Assembly: GCA_001683735.1 (NCBI GenBank)
Contig: LUGG01000027.1
Coordinates: 124,001 to 188,000, forward strand
Reading direction: 5' to 3'
DNA: 64,000 nucleotides
Source of the DNA: Grifola frondosa
Taxonomy: Eukaryota > Basidiomycota > Agaricomycetes > Polyporales > Grifolaceae
Shown here: piece by piece, positions 1 to 12,186 of the stretch
Numbering within the stretch: position 1 is the stretch's first letter
How the letters are laid out: the number at the start of each line of letters is the position of its first letter
Translations under genes and position numbers: made by a program
Notes under the pieces: model-generated
What the model was told of the DNA's origin: nothing
The model's database searches: none
Seen by the model: only the letters and a program-made list of their open reading frames with translations

Positions 1-61
1 AATAGACGTTGCGCAAGCTGTAATTGATTTCAGGCGTTAGACCATGCGCCATGAAACAGAA

Positions 62-2174
62 TCACGACGGCTCCATAGCCGTATCCACTGGACCACAGGC
101 CTGCGTCGTACTACCCTCACCATTCTCCGATTCTGACCTGGCTTTCTTGCTCTCCCTCTCGTCTGCGTCGTTATCACGCCCTTTTTCAGCTGTTTCCTCC
201 CGAGCCTGCTCCTGTATCTTCGCCAGCAGAGCCTTCTTTTTTCGAAGGCGGGCGAGCTCGCGCTGCGTGAGTTCCTTGCCTTCTTCACTCTCGGCCGCAA
301 TGTCGGACAGCGTGTCCCGGACGAGCGCGTCGTGCTCGGAGTCGACATTCTTCGGCATTGACGACAGCGCGGAATAGATGTCGAGCACCTTTAGATCAGC
401 TGAGGTGGCTGAGAATATTATTGCGTCATTGAAGGATGCAGAAGCCGGAAAGATACAGCCGTACCTGGAATAATGCATTTTGAATTGAGTGACGTGAGCA
501 GAACGGGGTTTTCGACGTTCGGTATTTCTGCAAGCTAGGGAAACATATCTTGAATGAGAAGCGTTGGATAAACCTGTAGTGAAGACATACCGTCCCGTTC
601 GTCCAGAAGAGGATTTTTACTGATGGCGTCTCGACAGCTAAGTTGGTTGCGCTATGTTGCAAATCGGTCCATTCTGAATCAAGCGATACCCAGATCCGAC
701 CATTCGTCTCGATTGTAAAGTCGATGACGGGTTTTCCGAGGTCCAAGGCATGCACTGTCGGCTGAGTTGAGCTGTTATTTTCTGGCAGAGCACAGTAGAA
801 TATTGCAGTAGCACTGTGAATATTTTCAGACATATCAGCACATGTATGAACATGACGTGACTTACCCGATGGCGCTGAACATAAGGAAACGTCCTTGGCC
901 ACTAATATCCACCGAATCAATTTTATGTAAGACCAAGACGATGCGGTCAAGCTCTTCCTGCGACCGGTTTTCGCCGGGCGCTGCCTCAGACATTACCACG
1001 TCTTCGCCCTTGACGCAAGCATCATCATGACTTTCGTGCACCCCTTCCACAGCTTTCTCCTCCTCCTCGTCCTGATCCTTATTGTTCCCCTTGCCCTTCC
1101 GCCTTCGCCTCCCCTTGCCTTTGCCTTTCTTTTGTGCCCCTCCCTCTACTCCCTCCTCATCCTCGCCGTCACCATCATGCCTACCCCACTTGCCTTTCGA
1201 CGGCCGCACCTTGATATACGGCTCGACAGCATCCAGTATGCGCACTTCGCCAAGCAACGCACCGGACATCCAATCCCAAACTTTGACCATTGGGTCACCG
1301 CCGCCTGATACTAGCGTAGCAGGCGCAAACGCGGGGACATGGATAGCTGAGACAAATCTACGATGCAAAAGGCCGTTAATGTTGATAACAACTGCCAATC
1401 GGGATTGGAAATACTTCTCATGTCCGAGACAGTATCGTTCGATGTTGTAACCCTGTGGGTACCAGCTCACGCGGATGTGCTCGTCGCGGTCCGCAGAGAT
1501 GATGTACCGTTCGTCAGCACTCAGGAGAAAGGAGGTCAGCAGTGAGGTGTGACCGAGAATCAGCGTGCCATTGGAGGGGTTCTCGTGTGAGGTGAGGGCA
1601 CCGCGTTTTGATGCACCTGTCGTTGTGGATGTCGACGGTGCGGCGGGACCGGGATGGAGAGGATAGCTGGTATAATAGTCAACCCAAGGGACAAGCCACA
1701 GGTCTGTTCATGTCTAACCTGAATATGTCTCCAAATTTGTCCGCTACTAGAATCGTTTGTCCGTCCCGAGTGAACCTAATCTCCGTTGGCCTTTTGGGTA
1801 ACTCTCTGGATAAAAGCTCGTGAGCAGCACGTCTATCACCAGTCATCCAAGGCACACCTCTCGCTGAGGAGCTTCAACCCATCTATCTGCCACACCTTCA
1901 ATTTCTTGTCCTCTCCTGTGGTTATTGCATGTGTGGAAGAACCGTCGACCGCCGAGCAGCGAATAGGGCCGGACTTAAGCAACGCGTCTTTTTGTGAGCC
2001 CTCGAAGTTCACCGTTGAATGTACAATTTCTCCCGTTCTGTCTCAATTTCTCAACATCACACAAATATGTGATACGGAAAGCTTACTGTGTGTCAACACT
2101 TGCAAGTGAGGCCCAGAAACCACGACGGTTCGGGAAGGTGCCAGCCATAGGTGAGAATGAGGAAATTTTGCCAT
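62..2174 (-). CDS. TRM82: tRNA (guanine-N7-)-methyltransferase non-catalytic subunit Trm82/WDR4
   Basis: WD-repeat partner of the Trm8 methyltransferase that makes m7G46 in tRNA; family knowledge says it stabilises the catalytic subunit. The start ATG at 2174 opens MAKFPHSHLWLAP and several short introns follow. Around 1470-1400 it reads VSWYPQGYNIERYCLGHEK, a phrase typical of this family, and after an intron FVSAIHVPAF, then VSGGGDPMVKVWDWMSG, a clear WD blade. A very basic/acidic low-complexity insert (Lys/Gly/Arg, then Glu) near 1180-1000 is unusually long. The C-terminus is charged and probably coiled (TQRELARLRKKKALLAK), stopping at 62. The catalytic partner Trm8 is not in the window. 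Internal splice sites are approximate; the family call is good. Confidence 0.85.
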
Positions 2175-2856
2175 AGCGATGTCCTGTGGATAGTCTTTTA
2201 TACTATAAGCGAATGTTTAATATTGATGGTGCATATAATACTCACACTAGTCTATCTATGCAATGAACTCAGCCGATAGTTTTGAGATCATGAAATCCGC
2301 GGTCTTTGTGAAATCATGACGCGATCACGTGATTACAACTGGAAACTTGGAAGCTGTCGGATCAGCTCCTGCAGGACCCCCGATATTAATGGCAGAAAAG
2401 CCTGATTTTTCAGACAGAGATTTCGGCGAAAATGTCCGGATAAATGTGGCCAATTTTTGCCTGAATTGTCCGGATTAAATCAGGACTCAGCAACTTTTGC
2501 CAGTAGAGACTTATCCTTACTTAATATTACTTTTTTTGTCGCTTAGAGACTTATACAAAAGTATTGCATGTCCGACATCCTTTTTGGGAACCTGGCTCTC
2601 CAGAACGATGCACATCCTCCACTCGCAGCATCATTGTCGCACGCGCCAGCGTAGTTCGGGTCGGCGCACAGCATACCCGTCTATCACAACATGATTTTAT
2701 CAATTGCCGTTGCGATGCACAGAGATGAAATCAGTACTTGGCTGAGAGGATGATGGTGATGGTACGAGAGGCTGAGTCGAAGACATTTAAAATGAAGCAG
2801 TAAAGTAGCCTCCTCTTCACTCTTCGAGCACCACCGATATTCGAATCTTAAGCAAC
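2175..2856. other. Intergenic, divergent promoter region
   Basis: No coding signal seen. It separates the divergently transcribed Trm82 and small secreted protein genes, so both promoters should lie here. The part just before the + strand gene has the pyrimidine/AC-rich leader usual for fungal starts. Confidence 0.5.
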
Positions 2857-3325
2857 ATGGTTCACTTCCTCAGCCTCACTATCATTGGTACCATACTCTC
2901 AGCTGCTGCCGGGATCCAGGCGCAAATCGTATGTGGCTCCATCTCCACGCATTGGATGTTCACCTGCTCACCCCATCTCATTCCTGACAGGATGGTGGGA
3001 TTCTGTGCGCTGACCCGAACTACAGCGGCACATGTTTCAATATCCCAAAGGCATGCTGCGTAGACATCAGTGTGTTGCTCCCCACGAACGGTGTGACCAG
3101 CTTCGTACCCCTCAACGGCTCGACTTGCCAGATGTTCACGTTCGTAAAATAATTCGTTCATGCATCGATTGAACGATAGACTAACCAGATGTTTTCGTCT
3201 TCCTCCAGGTCGACGCATAACGAGAGACTAATTGGTCTGCCGGTATTGCGCTAAGCGACTTCAGCAAGCTCAACTACAATGGTATCAGCCCGGATAATGC
3301 TCCGATTTCCGTTCTATGTCAGTGA
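2857..3325 (+). CDS. Small secreted cysteine-containing protein, beta/gamma-crystallin-like
   Basis: Function unknown; I infer an extracellular small protein. Exon 1 (2857-2928) encodes a signal peptide (MVHFLSLTIIGTILSAAAG, then IQAQI). A GT-AG intron at 2929-2990 leads to exon 2 with ADPNYSGTCFNIPKACC and NGVTSFVPLNGSTCQMF. The cysteine spacing and the SGTC / NG-S pattern resemble small crystallin-fold secreted proteins of basidiomycetes. After an intron ending at 3208, a third coding stretch (WSAGIALSDFSKL, then ISVLCQ, stop 3323-3325) fits the same fold. It is either preceded by an in-frame TAA at 3218-3220 or reached only by a one-base frame change near 3225. So this haplotype is either truncated or carries a sequence error. 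Confidence 0.55.
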
Positions 3326-4007
3326 ACACTGCAAGACATATACAGATGACGTTTAGTGGGGTTGTGAAATAGATATCGTGGGTTCGTATATGAACAGATA
3401 CACTGTTTGCCTCGTTACAGAACGTTAGGCGGACTGATTGGCAGATGATCACATATGAAATCCCTTGCAGTTCAGCAAATTTCGAATTGGTGTAGGGCAG
3501 TGACATTGACCGATTACATCTATCCACTGTAGTGTGGGAGATCTGGCGAACCGGGTAGGGACGAAAATCTAGTTTCCAATGAAAACCTACGAGAAAGCGG
3601 AGCCCTCATGAAATAGTCCAACACTAACTGAGCGCAACACTTACCGATAACAAGAGAGGATTAGCTGTCGTTGCAAAAACGAGTCGGAGTAAGAAAACGA
3701 AGGTTCAGAAAAGGCGGACGCATCTGCCAAAGCACACCGCCCGAAGGTAGCTGAGATCATGTTTCCGCAGCGCAAGAGTCAAATGCCTCAAACATCATAA
3801 CACCGGTGGTAAGATTCGCGGTCAATATGACACTCACCTGATATAAGATTTATCCGCCGCAGCAGAACGGTGCTCTAGACGGACAATGCACGATGCATCA
3901 TGCGTTACAGGCTCCTGCGAGACTTGAGGCCAACTTCATGCGGGCGCTTCCTATAAACACTTCGTAATACATGAAAATATATAGAGTAGTTCGAGTGTGC
4001 ACCGGTG
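3326..4007. other. Intergenic, nothing recognised
   Basis: No open frame with convincing codon content on either strand, no repeat found elsewhere in the window. Confidence 0.4.
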
Positions 4008-4333
4008 TATCACCCGGGCTTCGACTTTCGGCGGCGTCTCTTTATAGGGACCTCTCCTCCGGGACCGAGAAGCTGGTTCATGGACATTCAAGAAATCCAA
4101 CCCAGTGACAGTGAGAGCACGTAAAGACAGCGGGGAAAGCAGGAAATCTTCATCTTCGTCGCTTTCAAGCAGCCCAATACGCGTCGGCTCTTTGTCAACC
4201 TCGGCATCACGTATAAGATCAGGAAGAACGGGAGCACCAGAATCATGGCGTGATTGACCATACTGAACGCGAGGACTTTCACCTCATCTTCCAGACCCCA
4301 TTCGGGAACATGGACATCTCCGGCAAGCCGTAG
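4008..4333 (+). other. Coding-like trace, possible gene remnant
   Basis: Three short stretches read like protein on the + strand in changing frames: YHPGFDFRRRLFIGTSPPGP, then EIFIFVAFKQPNTRRLFVNL, then EDFHLIFQTPFGNMDISGKP followed by a stop near 4333. No start codon, clear intron set or family was recognised. It could be an old gene fragment or a small gene whose frame is broken by sequence errors. The 4334-4774 stretch that follows holds no supported feature. Confidence 0.25.
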
Positions 4334-4774
4334 CCATCTGGTCCAGCATCTCTAGTGTCTTCTGAGAAGGAGCAAATTTCCACTGATGATCCAACGAGGA
4401 TCCTAGTTCAGAGGTGAGGCCCAGCGAGATATATTCCGCGACAGGTCTCTCGTTTTCACAGTCGTCAGGTTTGGATACATACACATGCCCAGATGGGCGC
4501 GGCGCAGTAGGTTGAGTTGACAAATCAAGAGTATGGCTTGTACGGAGAGTATGTAACAGCAAGGACTATTCGGTGAGCTCTGAGCGAAGCGCAGAGGGAA
4601 CCCTGGCTCGTTTGCCCGAGAGTTGGAAGTTGAAAGCAAGTTAAAAGCGCCGTCCTCAATCGCGAGCGCGGTAACGCTGTGACATTGTGTGACCGTCCGC
4701 AACTCGTTGCGGGCGCTTCGTGAATAAGCACTTTCGTCTTTCATCTCGCGGTCCTTTCTGAGTACTCGGGCGCA

Positions 4775-5347
4775 ATGCCGGACGCAACCACGAATCCATC
4801 TCCGAACCGTCCACTACCCCCAGGAATGGTTCTGGGTCCAGATGGGAAACCGTGCAAAATCTGCACTGCGTTCCGGCACTGGAAGCCTCCCACAGCCAAC
4901 GGGAAGCCTAGCAAGAAATCCACTGCAGCCTTGATGGCCGCCCTCGCGTCGGGCAAGGGCCTTGTATCTCAGGCTGAACCAGAGGAGCCCGTACGCCCAG
5001 AGCACTGCCCCCCAGATGTGGAGCAACTCGGTCGTGCGACATGGACATTCCTCCACACCACCGCAGCGTACTACCCTGAGCGCCCGACACCGAACCAGCG
5101 CGTAAATATGCTTTGCCTCCTCCGTTCGTTGCCGGTACTATACCCATGCTCGTGGTGTGCGTTGCATCTCGACACGAACATTAAGGAACATCCGCCAGAC
5201 GTGAGTGGGAGGGAGGCGTTGAGCAGGTGGTTGTGCGAGAGGCATAACGATGTGAATGTGAGGCTGGGAAAGAAGACGTTTGATTGCTCGATCAAAAACT
5301 TAGATGAGCGGTGGAAGGATGGGCCGAGCGATGGGAGCTGTGATTGA
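4775..5347 (+). CDS. ERV1: FAD-linked sulfhydryl oxidase Erv1/ALR
   Basis: Oxidises Mia40 with electrons passed through FAD to cytochrome c or oxygen in the mitochondrial intermembrane space (family knowledge). Single exon, 190 residues, within the usual Erv1 size. An N-terminal shuttle cysteine pair is visible as KPCKICTAF (about residues 26-34). The Erv domain begins LGRATWTFLHTTAAYYPERP (about 85-104), with the active-site pair in YPCSWCALHL and the structural Cys near FDCSIKNLDERWKDG at the end. The His and Asn residues of the FAD pocket (WTFLH, RHNDVN) are present. The N-terminal CxxC points to Erv1 rather than the ER enzyme Erv2. No frame problem seen. Confidence 0.9.
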   Translation: MPDATTNPSPNRPLPPGMVLGPDGKPCKICTAFRHWKPPTANGKPSKKSTAALMAALASGKGLVSQAEPEEPVRPEHCPPDVEQLGRATWTFLHTTAAYYPERPTPNQRVNMLCLLRSLPVLYPCSWCALHLDTNIKEHPPDVSGREALSRWLCERHNDVNVRLGKKTFDCSIKNLDERWKDGPSDGSCD

Positions 5348-5773
5348 ACATGTCATCTGTGCGTATCCTTACTATTGTCAGAGAAGCTGAGACGTTTATC
5401 TTGTAGACATGTTTAGTGCTCATAACTGTCACAAATATATCTCCGCTCCTTTGGATTTTATTTGACGGATATCGCACGCGTGGATGGAGGAACCGTTTTC
5501 AGCTATATCACAAACGGATCCAACTAGCACTTGTACAGTTGGCTGCAACGTCTCAGATCTCACTGATCGGCCGCCGAAGATATTTCTGAGACCATCCGTC
5601 TGCAGTATCCCTATAATTGCGACACGCCCACACGGGTTTTCTCGATTGTCCTCGCAGCTGACATCCACGTAGCGCGAGGCTCGCGCAGCCATGTTACATG
5701 AATTTCGCATGTTTCTCGGCGCCACGCTCTATCTGGCAACACCACTGTTTTGAAATGATCCATGGCATGCGGA

Positions 5774-6296
5774 CATGGATCCTCTCACTCTTCTCCCGCA
5801 CCAGCAGCTCTCGTATGCACCAGTACCGGCACCTACAAAGTCAGTCTGCGTTGCAAAATTCAAGCAAATAAACAGAGTGTGGGTGCTTGGGTGCAGAGAC
5901 TGACACTTGTGCGAGTTAACTTTTCATCGATTTCCTCATTTCATTGATGCTGACCGCTGTACTCCCACAGAGCTCACGCGATCTATGTCCTGAATGAGAT
6001 CGCGAAGAGGTCTGCTGGCCTGCCAAACATTGGTGCGACAACGACCAAAATATCGAAGAACACGCTCACAGATATTCTTGATATTTTAAACTCTTCGCCG
6101 CTTCCGAAGAACATCCAGCATTGGATACTTACAGAAACACTGCGCAAGCATCGCGTTGAGCACCCGAGACCTTGATAAGATGCAGAAGCAGGTGGATTGT
6201 GTCCATGGGCCGGAGACCGGCTCGCATTCAAGCTCGAGTGATGCGTACGAGAGTACATCAACTCATACGAGAAAATTAGATAATTCATTGACATGA
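5774..6296 (+). CDS. Hypothetical protein, weakly supported
   Basis: I do not recognise a family. Exon 1 would read MDPLTLLPHQQLSYAPVPAP. A GT-AG intron (about 5840-5970) joins it to AHAIYVLNEIAKRSAGLPNI, then a Lys/Leu-rich helical stretch (SKNTLTDILDILNSSPLPK). That frame stops at 6175. In the next frame the sequence continues DLDKMQKQVDCVHGPETGSH, then a Ser-rich run, to a stop at 6296, which again looks coding. Either a short intron or a one-base loss near 6150 joins them. The 5348-5773 stretch upstream has no other supported gene. Confidence 0.3.
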
Positions 6297-7423
6297 CCAC
6301 TATTCTCGTTATCGCAGGCAATATCACCACACCAACGCACCCATCTGCCATCGCACATGTGCATGCAGAGTACCACAATGGTCGTCCTTGACAGGCCGTT
6401 CCTCGTTCAAAAATATGGGATGTTCTACATACACACATACCAGTATGTTGGGTATAGCAAGATGTGGCACACGGCCACGTCCCGCCACATTTGAAGGCCT
6501 GAGGTCTCACTACCCTTACTGCGTAGTGAATTGCTGAGATATTTCGGATCAGGCACATCCCAACAACCTCAACGCATCGCAATTGGTATGATATTACTGG
6601 CTAAATTTCAAGTACCGCAACGGTCGTATCATGAGTCTGTTCAGAAGATGAGGCACGCCGGCACCGCATCAACCGGTTGGTATCGTGCCTTGTGTCTGTC
6701 GGAACCAACGATACATTCCCGAATATTGCCTAGCTCCGGAGGGAGAAGACGTGGTTCAAATGGACCGCTTGAGTTCTCGTTAACGGACAGGAAAGATATG
6801 ATGCGTACCAGACTAGTTGGCACAGCCAAGTATTCACAGGCAACGGTATGATGTCCAGCAGACATGCCGGGAGACTTGCCAGCATGGACTGAACTAGGCC
6901 ACAGAAGTTGTCGGTCCTTTGACAGCGCAGAATCGTGGAAACCTCATTGAACACATGCCGCGGGCTGCGGTGCCACACCCTGTTGGCTTCTTGGTCCGTC
7001 ATGATTGTATGACCGGTACTGAACGCCGCGGTAATCCGTTATTTGCGTCCTGAGAGATAAACAGAAAATAACTCAGCCGTGACAGAATTTTAAATGGACA
7101 GATTTTGCGGGATACAGACATCAATATTTTCAAATCTGGAATAAAATTGACGGAGAAATGTTGAACTCGCGGAGGAGGCGTATGACTGCGAGGGTCTCGG
7201 AGAGATAGGTGCACGTGATGGGAAAGTCACGTCATAAAGTCGGATCTGATTGGATGGCCAAAAACGATGAGCCTCGATGGCGATGAGGACCCGACCAGTC
7301 AAGGCGAATAGCCAACTCACTAGAATCCCTTCATGCAGTTTCCACCTCCCTTCCCTTCAACAATCCCTCCCACCAGTCACCTTCCCCCCCTCACCTCCCC
7401 CTCGTCCCCTCTCGCGATTGTCC
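6297..7423. other. Intergenic, ending in a CT-rich ZIP promoter
   Basis: No supported gene. Long frames on the minus strand (6730-7002) lack any family signal. The last 100 bases (about 7325-7420) are strongly pyrimidine-rich, as is common just upstream of expressed fungal genes. Confidence 0.45.
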
Positions 7424-7430
7424 TATAAAA
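7424..7430 (+). promoter_or_regulatory. TATA box of the ZIP transporter gene
   Basis: TATAAAA, 64 bases before the proposed start codon, directly after a CT-rich tract. Confidence 0.45.
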
Positions 7431-7493
7431 TCACCGACTCTTTCTCTTCTTACGACCGACAACCCCCTTTGTCCTCACGGAAATCAGTCATGC

Positions 7494-9058
7494 ATGAACA
7501 CCAACTCCTCCGCAGAGATAGCGTCTTCTGGCTCCGGCGGTGGTAACAACTCATTTACGGGCCTTCGCATAGCTTCAATCTTCATCATCCTCGCCACCTC
7601 CCTCACGGGTGCCCTCTTTCCGATTCTTGCACGCAGGACAAAGTGGCTCAGCGCCCGTATCCCTACTGTTGTGTTCGACACCGCCAAGTACTTCGGTAGC
7701 GGTGTGATTGTGCGTTATTGATGCCTGTCACCAATTAAAGATGGCTCACGTCTTACAGATTGCGACGTCTCTCATTCACCTTTTAAGTCCTGCCCTGTCT
7801 GAGCTGACATCACCATGTCTCTCGGCCGCCTGGCAAGTCTATGTGAGTATCAGGTCCATATAGCTCCGCTGTGTTATGTGTATTTTTCGTGCGGGGAATT
7901 CTTTCAGTGTTATACTCGGTTTTGATTTGTTCCCAGCTTACTGACATGCTCATCCACAGCCATATGCACTAGGCATATGTCTCGTTAGCATATTCTCAAT
8001 TTTTATCGTTGAAATCGTCGCCTTCCGCTGGGGAACTGCAAAACTGGCGAAACTGGGCTTGATCCACGGTTCGTTTTTTTGTGCTGTTCTCTTTAAATAT
8101 ATAATGACAATGCCTGCCCCTAGATGCCCACGGCCACGGCCTGGCATCGCATGCTGCTCACGGGCCAGAGACGGACGCCATCGCCCAAGCACACGACACT
8201 CACTCTTCGCACTCGGACATCCACGGAGAGAAACCTACCGATATCGAGTCTATTCACGACCATCCACATACCCCGACTTATCCGCAGGCGCACTCCGATG
8301 CACGCGGCCACAATCATGCACACGGCGTCGCCCATGCGCACGCTGTTGGCGATTCCGCTGCTGCACAGATCATCGGCATCGCGATCCTCGAATTTGGTGT
8401 TCTCTTGCACAGGCGAGTCGCAGCGTCCTCGTATCGAGTCGGACGACCGCTTACTTCTTGCACAGTATCCTCATCGGGCTCACACTGGCCGTGAACCAGG
8501 ACTTCAAAATACTTTTTGTGGTCGTCGTCTTCCACCGTAAGTTTGCCCTCTAATTGGTGTTAAGAGCTGTTCGACTCATCATCAAAATAAGAAACGTTTG
8601 AGGGCCTCGGTGTAGGTTCGCGGCTCGCGTACATCCGCCTTCCGCCCCGTCTCAGTTACGTCCCCATCCTCGGTGGACTCCTCTACGGCATCACCACCCC
8701 CATAGGTACGAAATCCTATTTTATGTGCCGCACGTGACTAACTGGCACGCCACAGGGATCGCCGCGGGCCTCGGTGTGCGCACGACGTATAATCCGGACT
8801 CCGCAACGGCGAGCATCGTCAGCGGCGTGCTCGATGCGTTCAGCAGCGGCATCCTCCTCTACACCGGTCTCGTCGAGGTGCGCTTTTCTCTCTTCTTTTT
8901 TCTCCAGATTGACGCTGACGCGCGGGCTGCAGCTAATGGCGCACGAGTTCCTATTCAACACGGATATGCTGAACGGCTCGAACTCGAAGCTTGCATACGC
9001 GATTGGCTGCATGATGCTCGGCGCGGGCATCATGGCGCTCCTCGGCCGCTGGGCGTGA
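7494..9058 (+). CDS. ZIP-family zinc transporter (Zrt-like)
   Basis: Plasma-membrane uptake carrier for Zn2+ and related metals, by family. Seven exons. The first ends FDTAKYFGSGV, followed by IATSLIHLLSPALSEL and a third helix ALGICLVSIFSIFIVEIVAF. The cytosolic loop between helices 3 and 4 is rich in His (HGHGLASHAAHG, HDTHSSHSDIHG, GHNHAHGVAHAHAVG), the classic metal-binding loop. Helix 4 carries LLHSILIGL and helix 5 the HQTFEGLG signature, both lining the transport path. It ends LAYAIGCMMLGAGIMALLGR, stop at 9056-9058. The intron at 8413-8465 begins GC rather than GT. TATAAAA lies 64 bp upstream; I saw no zinc-response element I could name. Confidence 0.9.
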
Positions 9059-9448
9059 TCCCCCCCCCTCTACATCTCCACACTATCCCCCTTCCCTCCG
9101 GACACGTATCATCCTACTCACACTTCCACGGCGCGAACGGTGCCTTATCATTATTACGAGCACGACGCGCGGCCCAACGGACCTCATATGATAGACCACG
9201 ACCAGCATGATGTCGGTAATCGGGGACATGTACGATCGATCTCGTGTGCTCGGCGCACTGCTTTCTTGTTGTATCCCGCATAACCTGTACATACCTTGCC
9301 CTACACACAGCACACTTTTTTGACGTCTTAATCCGCAGTGTGTTGTTGAATTCTCCGTGAAGTTCAGAAGGTGGAGGTCTGTGCATCTACCAAAAGGATT
9401 GTGATGCATCATGTCATGCGAGTGTTAGGCGAGGTTCAAGTCTCTGGC
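9059..9448. other. Intergenic between convergent genes
   Basis: 3' regions of the ZIP gene (+) and the DUF6535 gene (-). No coding signal. Confidence 0.5.
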
Positions 9449-11950
9449 TTAGTTGAGCATTGTTTTCGAACAGCTAGACTTTCGCGTTTCTTGGTCACCG
9501 TCCATGGGCCTGACTGTCAGCTGGGGGTATTTAAGCGCATCTCGGCCAACGGCGGTTACTTTCGTACGTGCGATGCCGTCTTTGCGGCGTGCGCTCCCTT
9601 TGCGAAGACGCTGGAGAGCATGAGTGGGAGAACGGACAATGCGCCAGCCGCGGTCACGTGGGGACGACGGCCGGGAATTATCTTTTGGGAAACGTCCCAG
9701 GAGGCCCTCAGCGGACCAGCCTCCTGGTGCGGGCCGTGTGGCCCTCTCGCGGAGGATGCGGATCGTGTGTCTCAGCTTCAAGCCGCTCCGGAGGAACAGC
9801 TCCCAGTCGCTTTGGGCGACGGTGCAATAGGAGGCTTTCTGTGCGATTCCGTCTAAGGTGTTGATTGCGTCTATGGAGAATATGATGGCGGAGCTCGTGC
9901 TGCAAGTCATGGTTTCGACATTTGACAGGATGATCGACAGGTGCAGGACGAGGTCTACTGGGTCGATCTTTATCTTAGGATCTGCGAGCACCCGTATGAA
10001 TGTAGTGAATGCGGCCCGGAGCAGCCCCTTGTCGTCGCCCGAGTCGGAATTGACAGCCAGATTGGACATTACGTTGCAGACGTGCAGATATCTAACGAAG
10101 TGGCCCTCCTCCAAAATGCGAGGTATGAGAGAAACGACTGCTTTTATCCCTACAGCGAACGTCGTTATGACGGGATTCGAAAAAGCAAGAATGCAACTTT
10201 ACGCACCGTCCCTGCCAGCGCGGTGTCGTGGAGTTATGCAGCTGGTATCTGTCTGAAATAGATCGAACAGCGTTTGGAAGAGCACGTTGCGGGCCTTGTC
10301 GTCCTGCTCCCGTAGCGATATTTGTCCGCACAGTCCTATCAGTACGTCGTCGGAAGCATACTGCGCCTGATGCTTGATGTAGCTCTTGAGTTTGGTCATG
10401 GGTTTCTGCTCATAGGACGCCTTGAAGAAAATTTCGAGCGCCAGTTCGACGAGGGATCGATTCGACTCGGTCTCCACAACTGTCAGATGCCACAATGGGC
10501 TTTCGCTGGCAGCATCCATCCTGCCCTGCAAGATATTATAGAAATAGGTAGTTGCAGCAGGAACATCAACCTGTATATCTGCGATGCAGGGGCGAATCGA
10601 GCTTTTGAGAAATCCATCATCGATCGTGACGGCATCTGCGGCTGCGAGTACGTGCCAGTCCAAGGCGGACTGCGACTTCCGTATGAGGCTCCTCTCGCGT
10701 GTCCTCCAGCTCTGAGAGATCCGTCTGAACAGAACAGCGTAAGGCCCGAACTCTTCTAGCAGTTTAGTCGAAGACAAATAGGACGTGACGACCATAATGG
10801 TCCCGCGGAAAATGAAGCGCAGTGTTTGCATCATCACGAGCAAGCCCCAAGCCTGTGGAGACTGGTAGGGACAATCCGCCGCAATTGTGGGGAGAATGGT
10901 GGTGATGACTAGAAATACCAGTAGCATTCCGACTAGAGCTGTCGCAATGGCAGCAACAACCCTGTGCAACGACCATACAAGAACCAGAAGTCCTGCCAAA
11001 AAGAGGATGAGAGCAATCTGTAGGAGAACCGGAAGGAGGGCCATGATATTGATGACCCCGTACTTCATCAAGGCGTCGTGGCGGAATTGCCGGACACGAG
11101 CCGCTTCTCGTGAAACAATGGAGATTCCACGTGTATACCTATTCAGCCATTGTTTGACCAGAATGCCGATAAATGCGGCTGCAAGGCTGAAAATTAAGCT
11201 CGAGAACCACAAAGCATTGATGACCACAGCATATACCGAGGGACGGAAAGCAGGAGCGGTGCTTAGTAGAGGCTGGGTTGAGTTGATAAAGGCATTATTG
11301 ACAACGAAGCTATTCAGCTGTGCAGATATCTGCGCTAGGAGCAGGTTCGATGTGTCCGCGGAATTCGCTTGTAACAAAACATAAGATTGGATATTGAATG
11401 CCGTAAGAACTGCAGAGAAGAGACCTGCCTACAATGATGGGCGGACAAACTTTCGTTCATGTCATGTGTGAATCGGCAATATTGATGTATTACTTACGAA
11501 GACCAGGAGCGTGTCGATCTCTTCTTTCCACTCTCGAACCAAGGCATTGTCAACGTCTTTGATCTTCTGAACGCAAGCCGACCATGCTTGGGAAGTGTCT
11601 GAACGAATATATCCTCCCGAGTTTTGGTTGGAGACGTAAGGTCCTAGCCATCGAGGTCGATGAAGAAGAACCGGATACGAGAGGAGAACTATCTACCTCG
11701 TGCTTTAGCCTCTCGACATTATCGCCATCCTGTGAGTGACGATTTTGTGCCGTCTCATCGCTTGTCAATAGTGGATCATTATTCTGTGAGTTGTTATTCT
11801 CGGTCTATATTGAATGTGGTTGCGATTGATGCTCACAGGTAATAGCTGCAGAGAAGCCTCACTAGGAGGAGGTGCAGAAACGAGCATCGATCCTTCCTCA
11901 ACACGATCGGTCACGTTGCTCGAACTCGCGGCTTCCACACTAGCACTCAT
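9449..11950 (-). CDS. DUF6535 domain membrane protein
   Basis: Family expanded in Agaricomycetes, function unknown. The proposed start at 11950 gives MSASVEAASSSNVTDRVEEG, a polar N-terminus. The domain starts with ALVREWKEEIDTLLVF (about 11530), then after an intron AGLFSAVLTAFNIQSYVLLQ, the hallmark first helix. Further hydrophobic segments follow (VINALWFSSLIFSLAAAFIG, and two more in the stretch beginning ALLPVLLQIALILFLAG). The long cytosolic C-terminal part is split by an intron near 10200-10130 that joins AGRDG to IKAVVSLIPRILEEGHFVRY. Basic C-terminal tail; stop at 9449. One N-terminal splice around 11650-11700 could not be resolved cleanly, possibly a one-base error. Confidence 0.8.
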
Positions 11951-12186
11951 GAGACTTGGCTTGATATCAACTTCAGGAGCTGATTAGAATTACGAAGTAA
12001 ATGTCGTTCGGGCTTATTCCAAGAAAGCAGTCAAGGGAAGAACTAGGGAATACAGTCAGAAAATACAGCGCGCTGCCAGGCGCCCAAATTGAACTCAGTG
12101 ACAGCGATATACAACTAGAAACTATTCCCTCAGAGTCAAGGTCAAGTTTACACATGAATCGGGTCTACGGCGAGGAATAATGATAA
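11951..12186. other. Boundary before the tandem repeat
   Basis: DUF6535 gene promoter side; no other feature. The repeated DNA begins at about 12187. Confidence 0.35.

Noticed and set aside
9430..9450. GGTTCAAGTCTC, resembling a tRNA B box
   Set aside because: No matching A box or cloverleaf arms around it; it is the end of the DUF6535 gene.
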